Source of the DNA: Desulfobulbus alkaliphilus
Lineage (GTDB): Bacteria > Desulfobacterota > Desulfobulbia > Desulfobulbales > Desulfobulbaceae
Direction of reading: 5' to 3'
Length of the DNA stretch: 64,000 nt
Assembly: GCF_016918545.1 (NCBI RefSeq)
Contig: NZ_JAFFQC010000009.1
Span: 1-64,000, forward strand
Shown: piece by piece, positions 35,851 to 44,627 of the stretch
Numbering within the stretch: position 1 is the first letter of the stretch
How the letters are laid out: each line of letters begins with the position of its first letter
The notes under the pieces: model-generated
Database searches by the model: none
The model's input: only the letters and a program-made list of their open reading frames with translations
What the model was told of the DNA's origin: nothing
Made by a program: the position numbers and the translations under genes

Positions 35851-36760
35851 AATCGACATCCTGTCCCTGGCGGATATGCTGCTCTGCCATCGATGCCTGG
35901 AGTCGCTGGCTCAATTCCGTGGCATGAAGATGCCAGCGCGGGGCTACCAGCAGGTGTGGGTGGGCACTGGACCAGAGGCGGTGAAGAACCACCTCCCAGG
36001 GAATCCTGGGCAACAGGCGGAGCAGGAGCTGCAGGTAGCCATCGAGGCTGAAGGTTGGAACCAGCCCTTTTGTATGGAGGCTATGCAGGGGGGTATCCTT
36101 CAGGACCTGGAGGTGATGCAGTTTGAGTGCATGGACTCCGAGAGCACAAACAGTTTCTACGCTTGCCAGCATGTCGGCCTCTGTTTCACCGGGGATGCCG
36201 AGAATGAGATGGACACCGATCCGCAGGCTGTCTTGAGTTTTAATCCGACGTACAGCTGAAAAAAAGTCATGGACGCCGTGGTTGCGGTTGAGCTGTTGGA
36301 GGCTCCGGGCATGGATTGATTGCAGGCCCAGTTCAATCAGGCATTCCTTACCACTGCTCTGGACCAGATCCGCCAATGCGGCCGGCAGATCATCGGCAAT
36401 GCAATCGGGACGGGCGGCGATAATCAGACCAACACACTCGGGATCGGCAATTACGCTGGTCAAGAGAGGCAACAAACGGGACGTTGCCAGAGATGTCGGT
36501 GTTTCTTGTTGAAAATAACCGAAATAACCAGTGAATCGTCCGGAGAGCAGGTATTTTTTCCCTCGCCGGATTTGCTCATCGAGCGAGTCACCGGGCCGCA
36601 GGGATTGGGGAGTAAAACTGAGAGGGCGGCAATAGAGACAGCCACCGCGGTCCCGGTTGGGACAAGGGTGACCTGTTTCGAGGGGGATCTTGCCGATGGT
36701 TCGGCCATAGCGTGCCCGGCAATAGACACTGAAGGTATGGACAGGTGGTGAGTTCACCAC
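35831..36760 (-). CDS. TIGR01212-family radical SAM protein (YhcC-like)
   Basis: A 309-residue radical SAM enzyme. The cluster motif is CPNRDRGGCLYC near residues 33-44, an atypical spacing that defines this family. YFQQETPTS, GLIIAARPDC, CLIELGLQSIH and HLILGIPGET mark the TIM barrel. The family is widespread and its reaction is unknown to me. The GTG start at 36760 is forced by an in-frame stop two codons upstream. The 3' end lies within a truncated repeat element, so the last few residues may not be original. Confidence 0.88.
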   Translation of the reverse strand: MVNSPPVHTFSVYCRARYGRTIGKIPLETGHPCPNRDRGGCLYCRPLSFTPQSLRPGDSLDEQIRRGKKYLLSGRFTGYFGYFQQETPTSLATSRLLPLLTSVIADPECVGLIIAARPDCIADDLPAALADLVQSSGKECLIELGLQSIHARSLQQLNRNHGVHDFFSAVRRIKTQDSLRIGVHLILGIPGETEADMLASVETVCALGVHALKLHHLQVLKDTPLHSLHTKGLVPTFSLDGYLQLLLRLLPRIPWEVVLHRLWSSAHPHLLVAPRWHLHATELSQRLQASMAEQHIRQGQDVDSVESTR

Positions 36761-36863
36761 CGATCACATTCAGGGGCATACTTGCCAGGTCTCATGTCAT
36801 CCGTACCCAACAAGGGTGAGAAACGCCCTGTTCCCGGTGCGGACAGGGCAAGGTCGCTCATGT

Positions 36864-37454
36864 TCACCTTGTTTGCAGCACTTCATAATAACGTTCGCCG
36901 CTACAGGCCCGGCACAGAGTTTGTCCTTGCTGCTCCCTTTCACGACAATCCTGCACCCAGTCGCCGCAGTGCTGACATTGAACCCGGCGAAGAGGTCGTC
37001 CCGGCATGTCACAGTCCCGCACCGACACTCTGACCTCCTGGAAGAGAAATAAATCGGCAACAGGCATCACCTTGTACGCCTCGAGCTGGCGTTGATATTT
37101 GTCGACAATGTCCGGACAATATGTTGAAGACAGAGCCCGCGCTTCCTCACGGGCCGTGACCCGTACGGCAGCACCGCTCTCCAGGTTGACAAAGGTGGCT
37201 GCCATGACACCGAAGTCGACCCAGCGCAGCGATCGTTTGCCCAGGCTGCAACCGGTCACCGACTGGATGGCATCGGTGGCACAGCGATCAATTTCCACCA
37301 GCACATAGAGTTTTTTTCGATCAGCTCCTTTAGGATCATTGATTCCGATCCGCTCCAGACCGGCCATGGCCATTCTCACACCGATAACCTGACCGGCACA
37401 GAGGTGACCGTGTATGCGGGTTGATTCGGTGAGCAGCTGTTCAAAGGCTTCCAT
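36864..37454 (-). CDS. FmdE-family protein with C-terminal zinc ribbon
   Basis: A 196-residue protein. The N-terminal FmdE domain starts RIHGHLCAGQVIGVRMAM and contains VEIDRCATDAIQSVTGCSLGKRSL, whose Cys and His residues could bind metal. A C-terminal zinc ribbon has CQHCGDW...CRAC. In methanogens FmdE copurifies with formylmethanofuran dehydrogenase; in sulfate reducers relatives are often near molybdenum or formate enzymes, but none is here. The start at 37454 has GGGAG five to six bases upstream and is preferred over an ATG 12 bp earlier. Confidence 0.87.
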   Translation of the reverse strand: MEAFEQLLTESTRIHGHLCAGQVIGVRMAMAGLERIGINDPKGADRKKLYVLVEIDRCATDAIQSVTGCSLGKRSLRWVDFGVMAATFVNLESGAAVRVTAREEARALSSTYCPDIVDKYQRQLEAYKVMPVADLFLFQEVRVSVRDCDMPGRPLRRVQCQHCGDWVQDCREREQQGQTLCRACSGERYYEVLQTR

Positions 37455-37487
37455 ACACACTCCCATGGGGGGTTGTCTTCACTGATG

Positions 37488-37581
37488 TCACGGATTCAGG
37501 TGATGTGTCTCGCTTTGTGTCGCCATCCGTTTGTCGGGTGCATCATCGGCACTTGTACGGACCAACGCTCACGGATCCAGG
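37488..37581. repeat. MITE-like element remnants
   Basis: Two right-type ends in the same orientation, TCACGGATTCAGG (37488-37500) and CGCTCACGGATCCAGG (ending 37581), with unrelated sequence between. The second abuts the 3' end of the U32-like gene. Confidence 0.55.
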
Positions 37582-38655
37582 TCATTGGCTGGTTGCCTGG
37601 TGATTCTTGATGGTCAGTGGTTGTGGATGAGCTATCGAATCAAACAGTTCCTTACAGAATCCACACTGCTGGCAGCGTTTATCACATTGGGAAAGCATGT
37701 TGGCAAAATCGAAGGACAGCATCCGGTTGTTGACATGCAGGCGTCCGGCCAGCCAGGAAAGGGCATCCATCAGGTCGAGCAGATTGCCATCGTAGCGTCG
37801 CAATCGATAGGCGCGGATGGCATTCATGAGAAAATCCGATCCCAGGGTCCGGCCGCACAGCTTGATCGTATCGATATGATATAGGAACAGGTCAATATCT
37901 TCGGGGCGGATAAAGGGAGAAAGCAGCAGTTTATGGGGTTTCTGGTCAATCAACCGCATGCAGCCGAGATCGCAATTCAGAAGGTGGGTCTGGTCCCGGC
38001 CATTGAGGTTACCCAGAGCGATATACGCATCATGGGAGAGTTTGAAGGGACAATAGGGAAGGCATCCCTCGTTGGCGAGAACCTCTAGTTTCAAAGCGGG
38101 GAAATGCCGATGAATTTTCAGAGCGATGTTGGCCAGTTCGTCCAGATTACGGTTGAGAGAACGATCCAGAATAATTTTTCCCGGCATCATGAAGCCGGTT
38201 TCATCGACATACGCCAGCTGGGCTTCGATTTTGTCGCAGGTGTCGAGCATGATGTTGACACCCGGTACCGCTTCGAGGCGGGCGGCGATTGTCGGCGCCT
38301 TATCGGCGAGCAGCTGCAGCAGATAATGATCACAGTACACGATGCCATCGATCACGCCGCGTGCCAGGTACTGGTCGAGGATCTGGATGAGGGGTTTGAT
38401 TTTTTCCGGCCTGGTGAGCAGGTCGGGAGAATAAAACCTGCTGTTGAGCAGGGCGTATTTTCGTACCCCGGGAAGTCGCTCCAGACCAGCAAGAATTTTT
38501 TCCTGGTCACCCGGGGGATGAATGTTGATCCGGCTGTCAAGAGGCGGACTGTGCAGCAGGCTGAAATGAACACTGTCCAGGTCGGGGGCGCAATATGTCA
38601 GAAATTCGACATAACCTTCCTCCGGAAGAAAAGGGACATTGAGAAACGGTTTCAT
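37582..38655 (-). CDS. U32 peptidase-like TIM-barrel protein with Cys motifs
   Basis: A 357-residue protein of the U32-like kind. LEVLANEGCLPYCPFKLSHD and LLNCDLGCMRLI carry cysteines of the type that bind iron-sulfur clusters in UbiU/UbiV and RlhA-like proteins; a C-terminal CDKRCQQCGFCKELFD adds a further cluster-like site. Start overlaps the stop of the canonical U32 gene upstream (ATGA), so the two are co-translated and may act as a pair, as UbiU/UbiV do. Its reaction is unknown. Confidence 0.7.
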   Translation of the reverse strand: MKPFLNVPFLPEEGYVEFLTYCAPDLDSVHFSLLHSPPLDSRINIHPPGDQEKILAGLERLPGVRKYALLNSRFYSPDLLTRPEKIKPLIQILDQYLARGVIDGIVYCDHYLLQLLADKAPTIAARLEAVPGVNIMLDTCDKIEAQLAYVDETGFMMPGKIILDRSLNRNLDELANIALKIHRHFPALKLEVLANEGCLPYCPFKLSHDAYIALGNLNGRDQTHLLNCDLGCMRLIDQKPHKLLLSPFIRPEDIDLFLYHIDTIKLCGRTLGSDFLMNAIRAYRLRRYDGNLLDLMDALSWLAGRLHVNNRMLSFDFANMLSQCDKRCQQCGFCKELFDSIAHPQPLTIKNHQATSQ

Positions 38656-39923
38656 AGAGGCTCTATTTGTTTGCGTAACAAAGATTGGCTTTCGATAGAG
38701 GGCAGAGGTGGATCGGTACGGAGGAGAACGCGCGTGTTGGGATGCACCCGTTTCTGGGGTGTACCGTCTTCAAGCCACATGCCGGTCACCTGGACCATGT
38801 CCGGCTCAATGGCGCGGCCGAGGTATTCAATCCGATCACCCAGAGAAAGGCCATGCCGCGTCTCCACCAGCAGAGGCGTAACGTTTCGGACAATGGCCAC
38901 CGGTACATACCGTTGTTCCAGTCGCATTGTATCATAGATCATGTCCGCGGATGAAGGGCTAGCGGTGAAAAAATTTTCAGATTGTCCACGGGTGCCGATC
39001 TTTTCTGCTTCTTTATGAAAAATTTCTGGAAGAATAAGGGCTTGGGCCTGTCTTCCCGCAAGAACCTGTTCCCGGATCCAGTCAAGAGCCAACCGGTACA
39101 ACCGCACCACCGCCGCAGCATAGCTGATTGACTTCATGCGTCCTTCAATTTTCACGGCATCAATACCGGCTGCAATCAGCAGGGGCAGACGATGCAGGAG
39201 GCACAGGTCACGGGAATTGAAGATGTAGGTGCCGCGGTGGTCTTCCTCCACGGGAAAATATTTGCCCGGTCTTTTTTCCTCGACCAGAGCGTAGGAGTAG
39301 CGGCAGGGGTGGGCGCAGTCGCCCTGATTGGCGTTTCGCCCGGTAAAATAGCTGCTCAGCAGACAACGACCGGAGTAGGAAATACACAGAGCCCCGTGGA
39401 CAAAGACTTCCAGCCCCACATCCGTCCTTGCGCGGATGGTTTGAATCTCCTCCAGTCCCAGCTCACGGGCCAGGTTCACCCGGACGACTCCCTGTTCGCT
39501 CCAGAAACGGGCGCTGGCGTGATTGGTGACATTAGCCTGGGTGGACAGATGCAGCGGCATGTCCGGGACCACGCGGCGGGCGATGGCAAGGATACCGGGG
39601 TCACTGACAATGAGACCATCGGCGCCGAACTCCTGCAACAGGAGCAGGTAGTCCTCAAGGTGGTCCAGGTCCTGATTGTGGGCAAAGATATTGACCGTCA
39701 CATAGATCCGTACATTATGATCATGGCCATACGAGATGGCGCGCTGCAGGGCATCCCGATCAAAGTTGGCGGCACGGGCACGAAGACTGAACTCCTTGCC
39801 GCCCAGATAGACGGCATCAGCCCCATAATGAATGACGGTTGTCAGCTTTTCGAAACTGCCGGCCGGAGCCAGGAGTTCGGGGATCATGTGCGTGCGGACG
39901 CTGGTCTGTTTTTTTATGGTCAT
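38652..39923 (-). CDS. U32-family peptidase-like protein (RNA/tRNA hydroxylation type)
   Basis: About 423 residues. IPELLAPAGSFEKL, GADAVYLGGKEFSLRARA, ADGLIVSDPGILAIAR, EVFVHGALCISYSGRCLLSSYFTGRNANQGDCAHPCRYSY carry the four-Cys signature of U32 proteins (quoted in part). Members such as RlhA and TrhP hydroxylate RNA rather than cut protein. The start is uncertain: no clear ribosome site is seen, the frame is open to 39995, and conserved sequence begins at the ATG at 39887. Coupled to the U32-like gene downstream. Confidence 0.83.
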   Translation of the reverse strand: MTIKKQTSVRTHMIPELLAPAGSFEKLTTVIHYGADAVYLGGKEFSLRARAANFDRDALQRAISYGHDHNVRIYVTVNIFAHNQDLDHLEDYLLLLQEFGADGLIVSDPGILAIARRVVPDMPLHLSTQANVTNHASARFWSEQGVVRVNLARELGLEEIQTIRARTDVGLEVFVHGALCISYSGRCLLSSYFTGRNANQGDCAHPCRYSYALVEEKRPGKYFPVEEDHRGTYIFNSRDLCLLHRLPLLIAAGIDAVKIEGRMKSISYAAAVVRLYRLALDWIREQVLAGRQAQALILPEIFHKEAEKIGTRGQSENFFTASPSSADMIYDTMRLEQRYVPVAIVRNVTPLLVETRHGLSLGDRIEYLGRAIEPDMVQVTGMWLEDGTPQKRVHPNTRVLLRTDPPLPSIESQSLLRKQIEPL

Positions 39924-40157
39924 CGCTGATTGATGTTCTGCCCGCATGAAAAGAACAGGGGATGAGGCAAGCGTTGACCTGCACTCAGTACACAATAATG
40001 GGGCCTGTACGCTTATTTTTCCGAACCCCTCGAGTTATCGGAGTTTCTATTGACAGGATTCTGGAAAAGGATAATAAAAGGATAAGGTGTGGGTCGTATT
40101 GCTAAAAATGCTCGGACCCCTTCAAAATTCAGACTCTATGGCAGTAAGGAGAAGGGT

Positions 40158-40454
40158 ATGCTGAAGAAAAGTTATTCGAAAACCGGTTCGGTCTGTCGCG
40201 TTACCTTTAAATACGATAATGAAGAGAGCGCCCGTTCCGCTGTGCTGGCGGGAGAATTCAACGGCTGGTCCCTTCAGGATACCCCGATGAAACAGCTGAA
40301 GGACGGCAGTTTTTCGGTAAGCCTTTCCCTCCCGGCCGGGCAAACATATCTTTTTCGGTATGTGCTCGACGGCGGTGTCTGGGTCAACGACACTGAAGCC
40401 GACGGTTACGCGCCCAACGAATACGGAGAAGCCAATTCGGTTCTGGTCACCTGA
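40158..40454 (+). CDS. Isoamylase early-set (CBM48-like) domain protein
   Basis: A 98-residue stand-alone glycogen-binding-type domain: VTFKYDNEESARSAVLAGEFNGWSL (partly: AVLAGEFNGW), TPMKQLKDGSFSVSLSLPAG, YLFRYVLDGGVWVNDTEAD. The GEFNGW and FRYVLDG patterns are classic for CBM48/AMPK-beta domains that bind alpha-glucans. No catalytic domain is attached. The start is set by AAGGAG just upstream. Confidence 0.87.
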   Translation: MLKKSYSKTGSVCRVTFKYDNEESARSAVLAGEFNGWSLQDTPMKQLKDGSFSVSLSLPAGQTYLFRYVLDGGVWVNDTEADGYAPNEYGEANSVLVT

Positions 40455-40555
40455 TCAGGGGATTGTTGGCGCGTATCTGTTTCCCGGCAGGTGCATGGCC
40501 CTGGCTGCCTGCACCTGCAAATCGGAACCGCACCAGGTTCCCGCTCTGGTCATGC

Positions 40556-41110
40556 CTAAAAGCTGTCTCCTATCCCAGCCTTGATGTAATCATTTTTCAG
40601 GGCGACATAGCGGCGCCAGGAAGCCTGGATTTCGCTGATCTGCGCTTCCGTCACTTCCCTAACCAGCTTGGCCGGAGTGCCCATAATCAAGGAGCGGGGA
40701 GGAAACTGTTTGCCTGGTGTCACCACCGAACCGGCACCGACAATCGATTCTCGACCGATGACCACACCATCGAGCAGAACCGCTCCCATGCCGACCAGGC
40801 AGAGGTCACCCACCGTGCATCCATGCAGGATAACGCGATGGCCCACGGTGACTTCCGAGCCGATGACGGTGGGGTGGCCGTCCTGGGCACTTCGCTCTTC
40901 ACCTTCATGCTGGGTGATGTGCACCAGTGAATTGTCCTGGATATTCGTTCGCGCGCCAATGCGGATACTATGTACATCCCCGCGCACTACCGTATTGAAC
41001 CAGAGAGAGACATCTTCTCCCAGGTAGACATCGCCGATCAAAGTGGCATTGGGAGCCACCCATCCCCCTTTGCCGACCTGCGGTTGATACGTCTTGTATG
41101 ATGCTATCAT
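40556..41110 (-). CDS. Gamma-class carbonic anhydrase family protein
   Basis: A 184-residue left-handed beta-helix trimer subunit (YrdA/CaiE type). Hexapeptide repeats run through the centre; the three zinc His are in SLVHITQHEG and GHRVILHGCTVGD. AGGAGG lies five bases before the ATG. Members may hydrate CO2 or act as scaffolds, and many YrdA proteins show little activity. Convergent with the CBM48 gene. Confidence 0.9.
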   Translation of the reverse strand: MIASYKTYQPQVGKGGWVAPNATLIGDVYLGEDVSLWFNTVVRGDVHSIRIGARTNIQDNSLVHITQHEGEERSAQDGHPTVIGSEVTVGHRVILHGCTVGDLCLVGMGAVLLDGVVIGRESIVGAGSVVTPGKQFPPRSLIMGTPAKLVREVTEAQISEIQASWRRYVALKNDYIKAGIGDSF

Positions 41111-41197
41111 GGTTCCTCCTGTTGTTAGTGCCCTTCAGGAAACAGCTCTGTTTCCCTGACTCTTGGTTGTCCTGTCAAATCTAATCCTTGGAATAGT

Positions 41198-41412
41198 CCT
41201 GAATCCGTGACGGCTGGACACTTTTTTGGATATATCTTTTTGTAATCATATCATAATTGCAGCTAAACCCTTGAAAAAAATTCACCAGCCGCCCTTCGGA
41301 GCATCCGTCCGCACGCCATCTTCATTGTCCGTAACCGTCCGATAAAGTGTACTTTAATCGAACGGCCACGAACAACGAAGTTGACGCACGGACGAACGCT
41401 CACGGATTCAGG
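41198..41412 (+). repeat. MITE-like element, reference full copy (215 bp), TSD ATAGT
   Basis: Perfect 13-bp terminal inverted repeats CCTGAATCCGTGA (41198-41210) and TCACGGATTCAGG (41400-41412), flanked by exact ATAGT duplications (41193-41197, 41413-41417). Inside are an AT-rich part (GTAATCATATCATAATTGCAGC), then CCAGCCGCCCTTCGG, then a roughly 95-bp palindrome (41305-41400). No open frame of note. It fills most of the gap 41111-41493. Confidence 0.92.
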
Positions 41413-41493
41413 ATAGTATCTGCAGGCCTGGGGTTCAATCCGCCGGCACGCCTCGATTCAAAACAAGAAACCTCGTTTCCGGATGGGCACGGG

Positions 41494-43035
41494 TTAAGGC
41501 GCACTGCTACTCGCCTCGGACTCCAGTCCGGCCATCATCAAGGGAATCTGCTCAATCCCCTTCGGGTCGTCACGCTCGATCATACCGGCCAGGGAGCCGT
41601 TGAATAGTACCCCAATCCGGTCGGACAGGGCAAGCGCTTCGACCAGATCGCCGGTCACCAGCAGAATGCCGGCCTGCTCCCTGGCCTGCAACAGCAGATT
41701 CCACACATCTTCCGCGGCAGCGATATCGAGCCCCTGGGTTGGTTGTTCGGCAACAATCAATCGGGGCTTTCGAAAAAATTCACGGGCAAGGACCAGTTTC
41801 TGCAAGTTGCCGCCGGAAAGCTGCCAGGCAAAGGTCTGCAGGTCCGGTGGCCGGATGTCAAACTCGATAAGCAGTTTTTCGGCCCTGGCCCGGGCGGGTT
41901 CCTTCTGTAACCAGGGACCTCTGACAAAGCCGCCCCTGGTGGTGAGGAGAAAATTATCGAGCAGATCAAGGCTGGGACAGGTTGCCAGGCCCTGACGGTC
42001 CTCTGGAACGTAGCTGAGGGTTTTTTCCCAGGTCTGACGGGAAAAAAAGTGTTTCCAATCCTGGCCGAGAAGACGAATCGTCCCCTGCCTGGGACGGCGC
42101 AAGCCGCACAGGCTTTCAACCAGAGGTTTCTGACCATTGCCGGCCACTCCGACCAGTCCGAGAATCTCACCCTGACGGAGTTCAAAATCGATTCCCCGCA
42201 GCCCCCCTCCCTGGAGGCCGGCTACCTTGAGAACGACCTGCCGTGTCGGCACGGGTTTCTTGTTCACCTGCAGGAGAACCGGACGTCCCACCATCCGCCG
42301 CGCCAATTCGGATGCCGAGGGAATCGACGCAGCTGATATGCGATCGATCACTTCGCCCCGTTTGAGAATGGCGATGGTATCGGCGATTGACAGCACCTCT
42401 TCCAGCTTGTGACTGATAAAGACAATGGCTTTGCCCTGACCGGTCATTCGCCGCATGGTGGCAAAAAGACTGTCGGCCTCGGCAGGGGTCAGAACCGCGG
42501 TGGGTTCATCAAATATAAGAATGCTACTCTGCCTGTACAAGAGCTTGAGAATTTCAACCTGCTGCTTTTCTCCCATGGACAGATCCGCGACCAGGGCATC
42601 CGGTTTGACATGCATGCCGTAGGCCTCGGCCAACCGCCGGACAGTGCGGCCCATGGAGGCTTTGCCCAGCCAGAAACCCCGTGGTTGCCCAAGGAGAATG
42701 TTTTCAGCGACGGTCATGGCTTCCACCAGCTTGAAATGCTGGTAGACCATGCCGATACCTGCGGCAAGAGCTTTGTCCGTAGTGGTGAACTCCACTGGAG
42801 CGCCGTCCAGGTAGATGTGGCCGCTGTCCGGCTGCAGTTGCCCTGCCAGCATGGACATCAGGGTGGATTTGCCAGCCCCGTTTTCTCCCAGGAGGGCGAG
42901 GACAGACCCACGATGTATCTCCAGGGAAATATCTTTGTTGGCCTGCACGGAACCGAATGATTTGCTGAGCCGGTCCAGGCGGATAACAGGATGTGTGGCA
43001 GGCATTTGCTGGTCACCGATCACGGGATTAGTCAC
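41494..43035 (-). CDS. Bmp-type (nucleoside/purine) ABC transporter, duplicated ATPase
   Basis: A 513-residue protein with two ABC domains in tandem, the RbsA/NupO layout. The first has GENGAGKST, LSMGEKQQVEILKLL and ILIFDEPTAVLTP; the second has a degenerate Walker A (GVAGNGQKPLVESL, no GKS/T), LSGGNLQKLVLAREF and IVAEQPTQGLD. A GTG at 43035 starts 4 bp after the gpt stop; an ATG at 43005 is an alternative. Its partners are the permeases and BMP protein upstream on the same strand. Confidence 0.92.
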   Translation of the reverse strand: MTNPVIGDQQMPATHPVIRLDRLSKSFGSVQANKDISLEIHRGSVLALLGENGAGKSTLMSMLAGQLQPDSGHIYLDGAPVEFTTTDKALAAGIGMVYQHFKLVEAMTVAENILLGQPRGFWLGKASMGRTVRRLAEAYGMHVKPDALVADLSMGEKQQVEILKLLYRQSSILIFDEPTAVLTPAEADSLFATMRRMTGQGKAIVFISHKLEEVLSIADTIAILKRGEVIDRISAASIPSASELARRMVGRPVLLQVNKKPVPTRQVVLKVAGLQGGGLRGIDFELRQGEILGLVGVAGNGQKPLVESLCGLRRPRQGTIRLLGQDWKHFFSRQTWEKTLSYVPEDRQGLATCPSLDLLDNFLLTTRGGFVRGPWLQKEPARARAEKLLIEFDIRPPDLQTFAWQLSGGNLQKLVLAREFFRKPRLIVAEQPTQGLDIAAAEDVWNLLLQAREQAGILLVTGDLVEALALSDRIGVLFNGSLAGMIERDDPKGIEQIPLMMAGLESEASSSAP

Positions 43036-43039
43036 GGGA

Positions 43040-43525
43040 TTATACCTGTCCGGTGATCATGGGGTGAACGAACTGGGACTCCGCGTCCCAGGGAAAGAGA
43101 ATCCAGGTGTCCTGGCTCACTTCAGTGATGAAGGTGTCGACTTCCGGCCGTCCGGCCGGTTTGGCGTAGACCGTGGCAAAATGAGCTTTGGGGGCAATCT
43201 GTTTGACGATTTTGGCGGTGCGGCCGGTATCGACGAGGTCATCGATGAGCAGCCATCCTGTACCATCGCCATCGATGCCTTTGAGAATTTCCGCCTCGCC
43301 TTTTTTATCCTGCCAGTCATAACTGGAAATGCAGATGGTGTCGACCAGGTGAATGTCCAGTTCACGGGCAACGATGGCCGCAGGTACCAGGCCGCCGCGG
43401 GTGATGGCGATGATGCCTTTGAAGTATTCGATATTGAGAAGCCTCCAGGCCAGGGCCTTGGAGTCCCGGTGCAATTGTTCCCAGGAAATGGGATAGGTTC
43501 GTTTGTATCTGGCGTTATCAGCCAT
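43040..43525 (-). CDS. gpt: Xanthine-guanine phosphoribosyltransferase
   Basis: Converts guanine, xanthine and (weakly) hypoxanthine with PRPP to nucleotides. The 161 residues follow E. coli Gpt closely by recall: [65 protein letters not shown] (PRPP loop), [29 protein letters not shown]. The start at 43525 has AGAGG about eight bases upstream; the frame is open upstream into repeat sequence. It sits inside the transporter operon, between permease and ATPase genes. Confidence 0.94.
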   Translation of the reverse strand: MADNARYKRTYPISWEQLHRDSKALAWRLLNIEYFKGIIAITRGGLVPAAIVARELDIHLVDTICISSYDWQDKKGEAEILKGIDGDGTGWLLIDDLVDTGRTAKIVKQIAPKAHFATVYAKPAGRPEVDTFITEVSQDTWILFPWDAESQFVHPMITGQV

Positions 43526-43571
43526 GCGCAGACCTCTTGAAAAGTGTTGCATCATCCGTTGATATCTTCCG

Positions 43572-43698
43572 CCTGGATCCGTGAGCGGATACCCCGAAGG
43601 GCGGCTGGTGGAAGGTGTTGTCAAAGGTTTTGTTTCTATTACAAGATCATTGCAGCGTGATGAATCCGGAATAAGCGTCCGGCTGTCACGGATTCAGC
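43572..43698 (-). repeat. MITE-like element, 127-bp copy in the transporter operon, TSD TTCCG
   Basis: CCTGGATCCGTGAGCGG at the left, CCGAAGGGCGGCTGGTGG next, and GGCTGTCACGGATTCAGC at the right; it lacks the long palindrome. TTCCG flanks exactly (43567-43571, 43699-43703). It separates gpt from the permease genes, which read in the same direction. Confidence 0.88.
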
Positions 43699-43706
43699 TT
43701 CCGGAG

Positions 43707-44627
43707 TCAATCCCTTGGTTCGATGTTGACACCGAGGGCTGCCGGTGCTCCTGTCTTTTTCTTGTGCAGGGAAGAAAAAACCAGCACAGCCACGGTCAGG
43801 ATATACGGCAGCATGAGCAGCAGTGATGAGGGCAGGGTGGTGCCAAAAGCCTGCAGTCTGAGTTGCAGGGCCATGATGCCGCCAAAGAGATATGCACCGA
43901 ATACGGCCCGACCCGGACGCCAGAAAGAAAAAATGACCAGGGCCACAGCGATCCAGCCCCGACCGGCGGTGAGGTTGTTGGTCCACAGGTGGGTATAGGC
44001 CAAAGACAGGTAGGCTCCTCCAAGCCCCATGAAAAAGCCACCGACCAGCACCCCGGCCCAGCGATAGGCAACCGCATTGATGCCGGCGGCAGCAGCGGCT
44101 CCCGGGAATTCGCCGGTGGCCCGGAGATTGAGGCCAAAGCGGGTGTAGGTAAAAAACAGCCAGAACAGGAGCGGCAGCATATAGCTGAGATAGACCAGGG
44201 GGTCATGGTTGAACAGAACAGGGCCAAGCCCCGGGATGTCGGCCAGGAAGGGAATGGGGACAGGAGTGAAACCGGGTGCGGCCTGACCGACAAAAGCTGT
44301 TCCGAAGTAATTGGCCAGACCGGTGCCGAGAAGGGTCAGGGCGAGGCCGGACACCACCTGGTTCCCTTGGAAAACAAGGCAGACCAATCCGTGCAGCGAC
44401 GCGGTCAAGGCCCCGGCGAGGCCGGCAGCGCAAAAAGCGAGGACCGGGTTGCCGCTTGCCTTGGCGACCAGAAACCCGGTGAGGCAGCCGGTGAGCATCA
44501 CCCCTTCGACTCCCAGGTTGAGCACTCCCGATTTCTCGGAAAACATCGCCCCCAGGGTGGCATAGAGGATCGGGGTGCCGGAAATCACCGCCGCGGTCAG
44601 CAGGGGAATGAGTATTTCCACGGTCAT
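43707..44627 (-). CDS. Bmp-type ABC transporter permease 2
   Basis: A 306-residue permease of the BPD_transp_2 (RbsC-like) type: ISGTPILYATLGAMFSEKSGVLNLGVEGVML is the hallmark (quoted in part: EKSGVLNLGVEGVML). Central AYRWAGVLVGGFFMGLGGAYLSL forms the coupling region. About eight helices. Start overlaps the previous permease stop by 4 bp. It would transport a nucleoside or purine base. Confidence 0.9.
   Translation of the reverse strand: MTVEILIPLLTAAVISGTPILYATLGAMFSEKSGVLNLGVEGVMLTGCLTGFLVAKASGNPVLAFCAAGLAGALTASLHGLVCLVFQGNQVVSGLALTLLGTGLANYFGTAFVGQAAPGFTPVPIPFLADIPGLGPVLFNHDPLVYLSYMLPLLFWLFFTYTRFGLNLRATGEFPGAAAAAGINAVAYRWAGVLVGGFFMGLGGAYLSLAYTHLWTNNLTAGRGWIAVALVIFSFWRPGRAVFGAYLFGGIMALQLRLQAFGTTLPSSLLLMLPYILTVAVLVFSSLHKKKTGAPAALGVNIEPRD

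Noticed and set aside
41198-41300. Outward promoter within the AT-rich part of the element
   Set aside because: TTGCTG and TATAAT-like pieces occur but with 9-bp spacing; no convincing sigma-70 arrangement.
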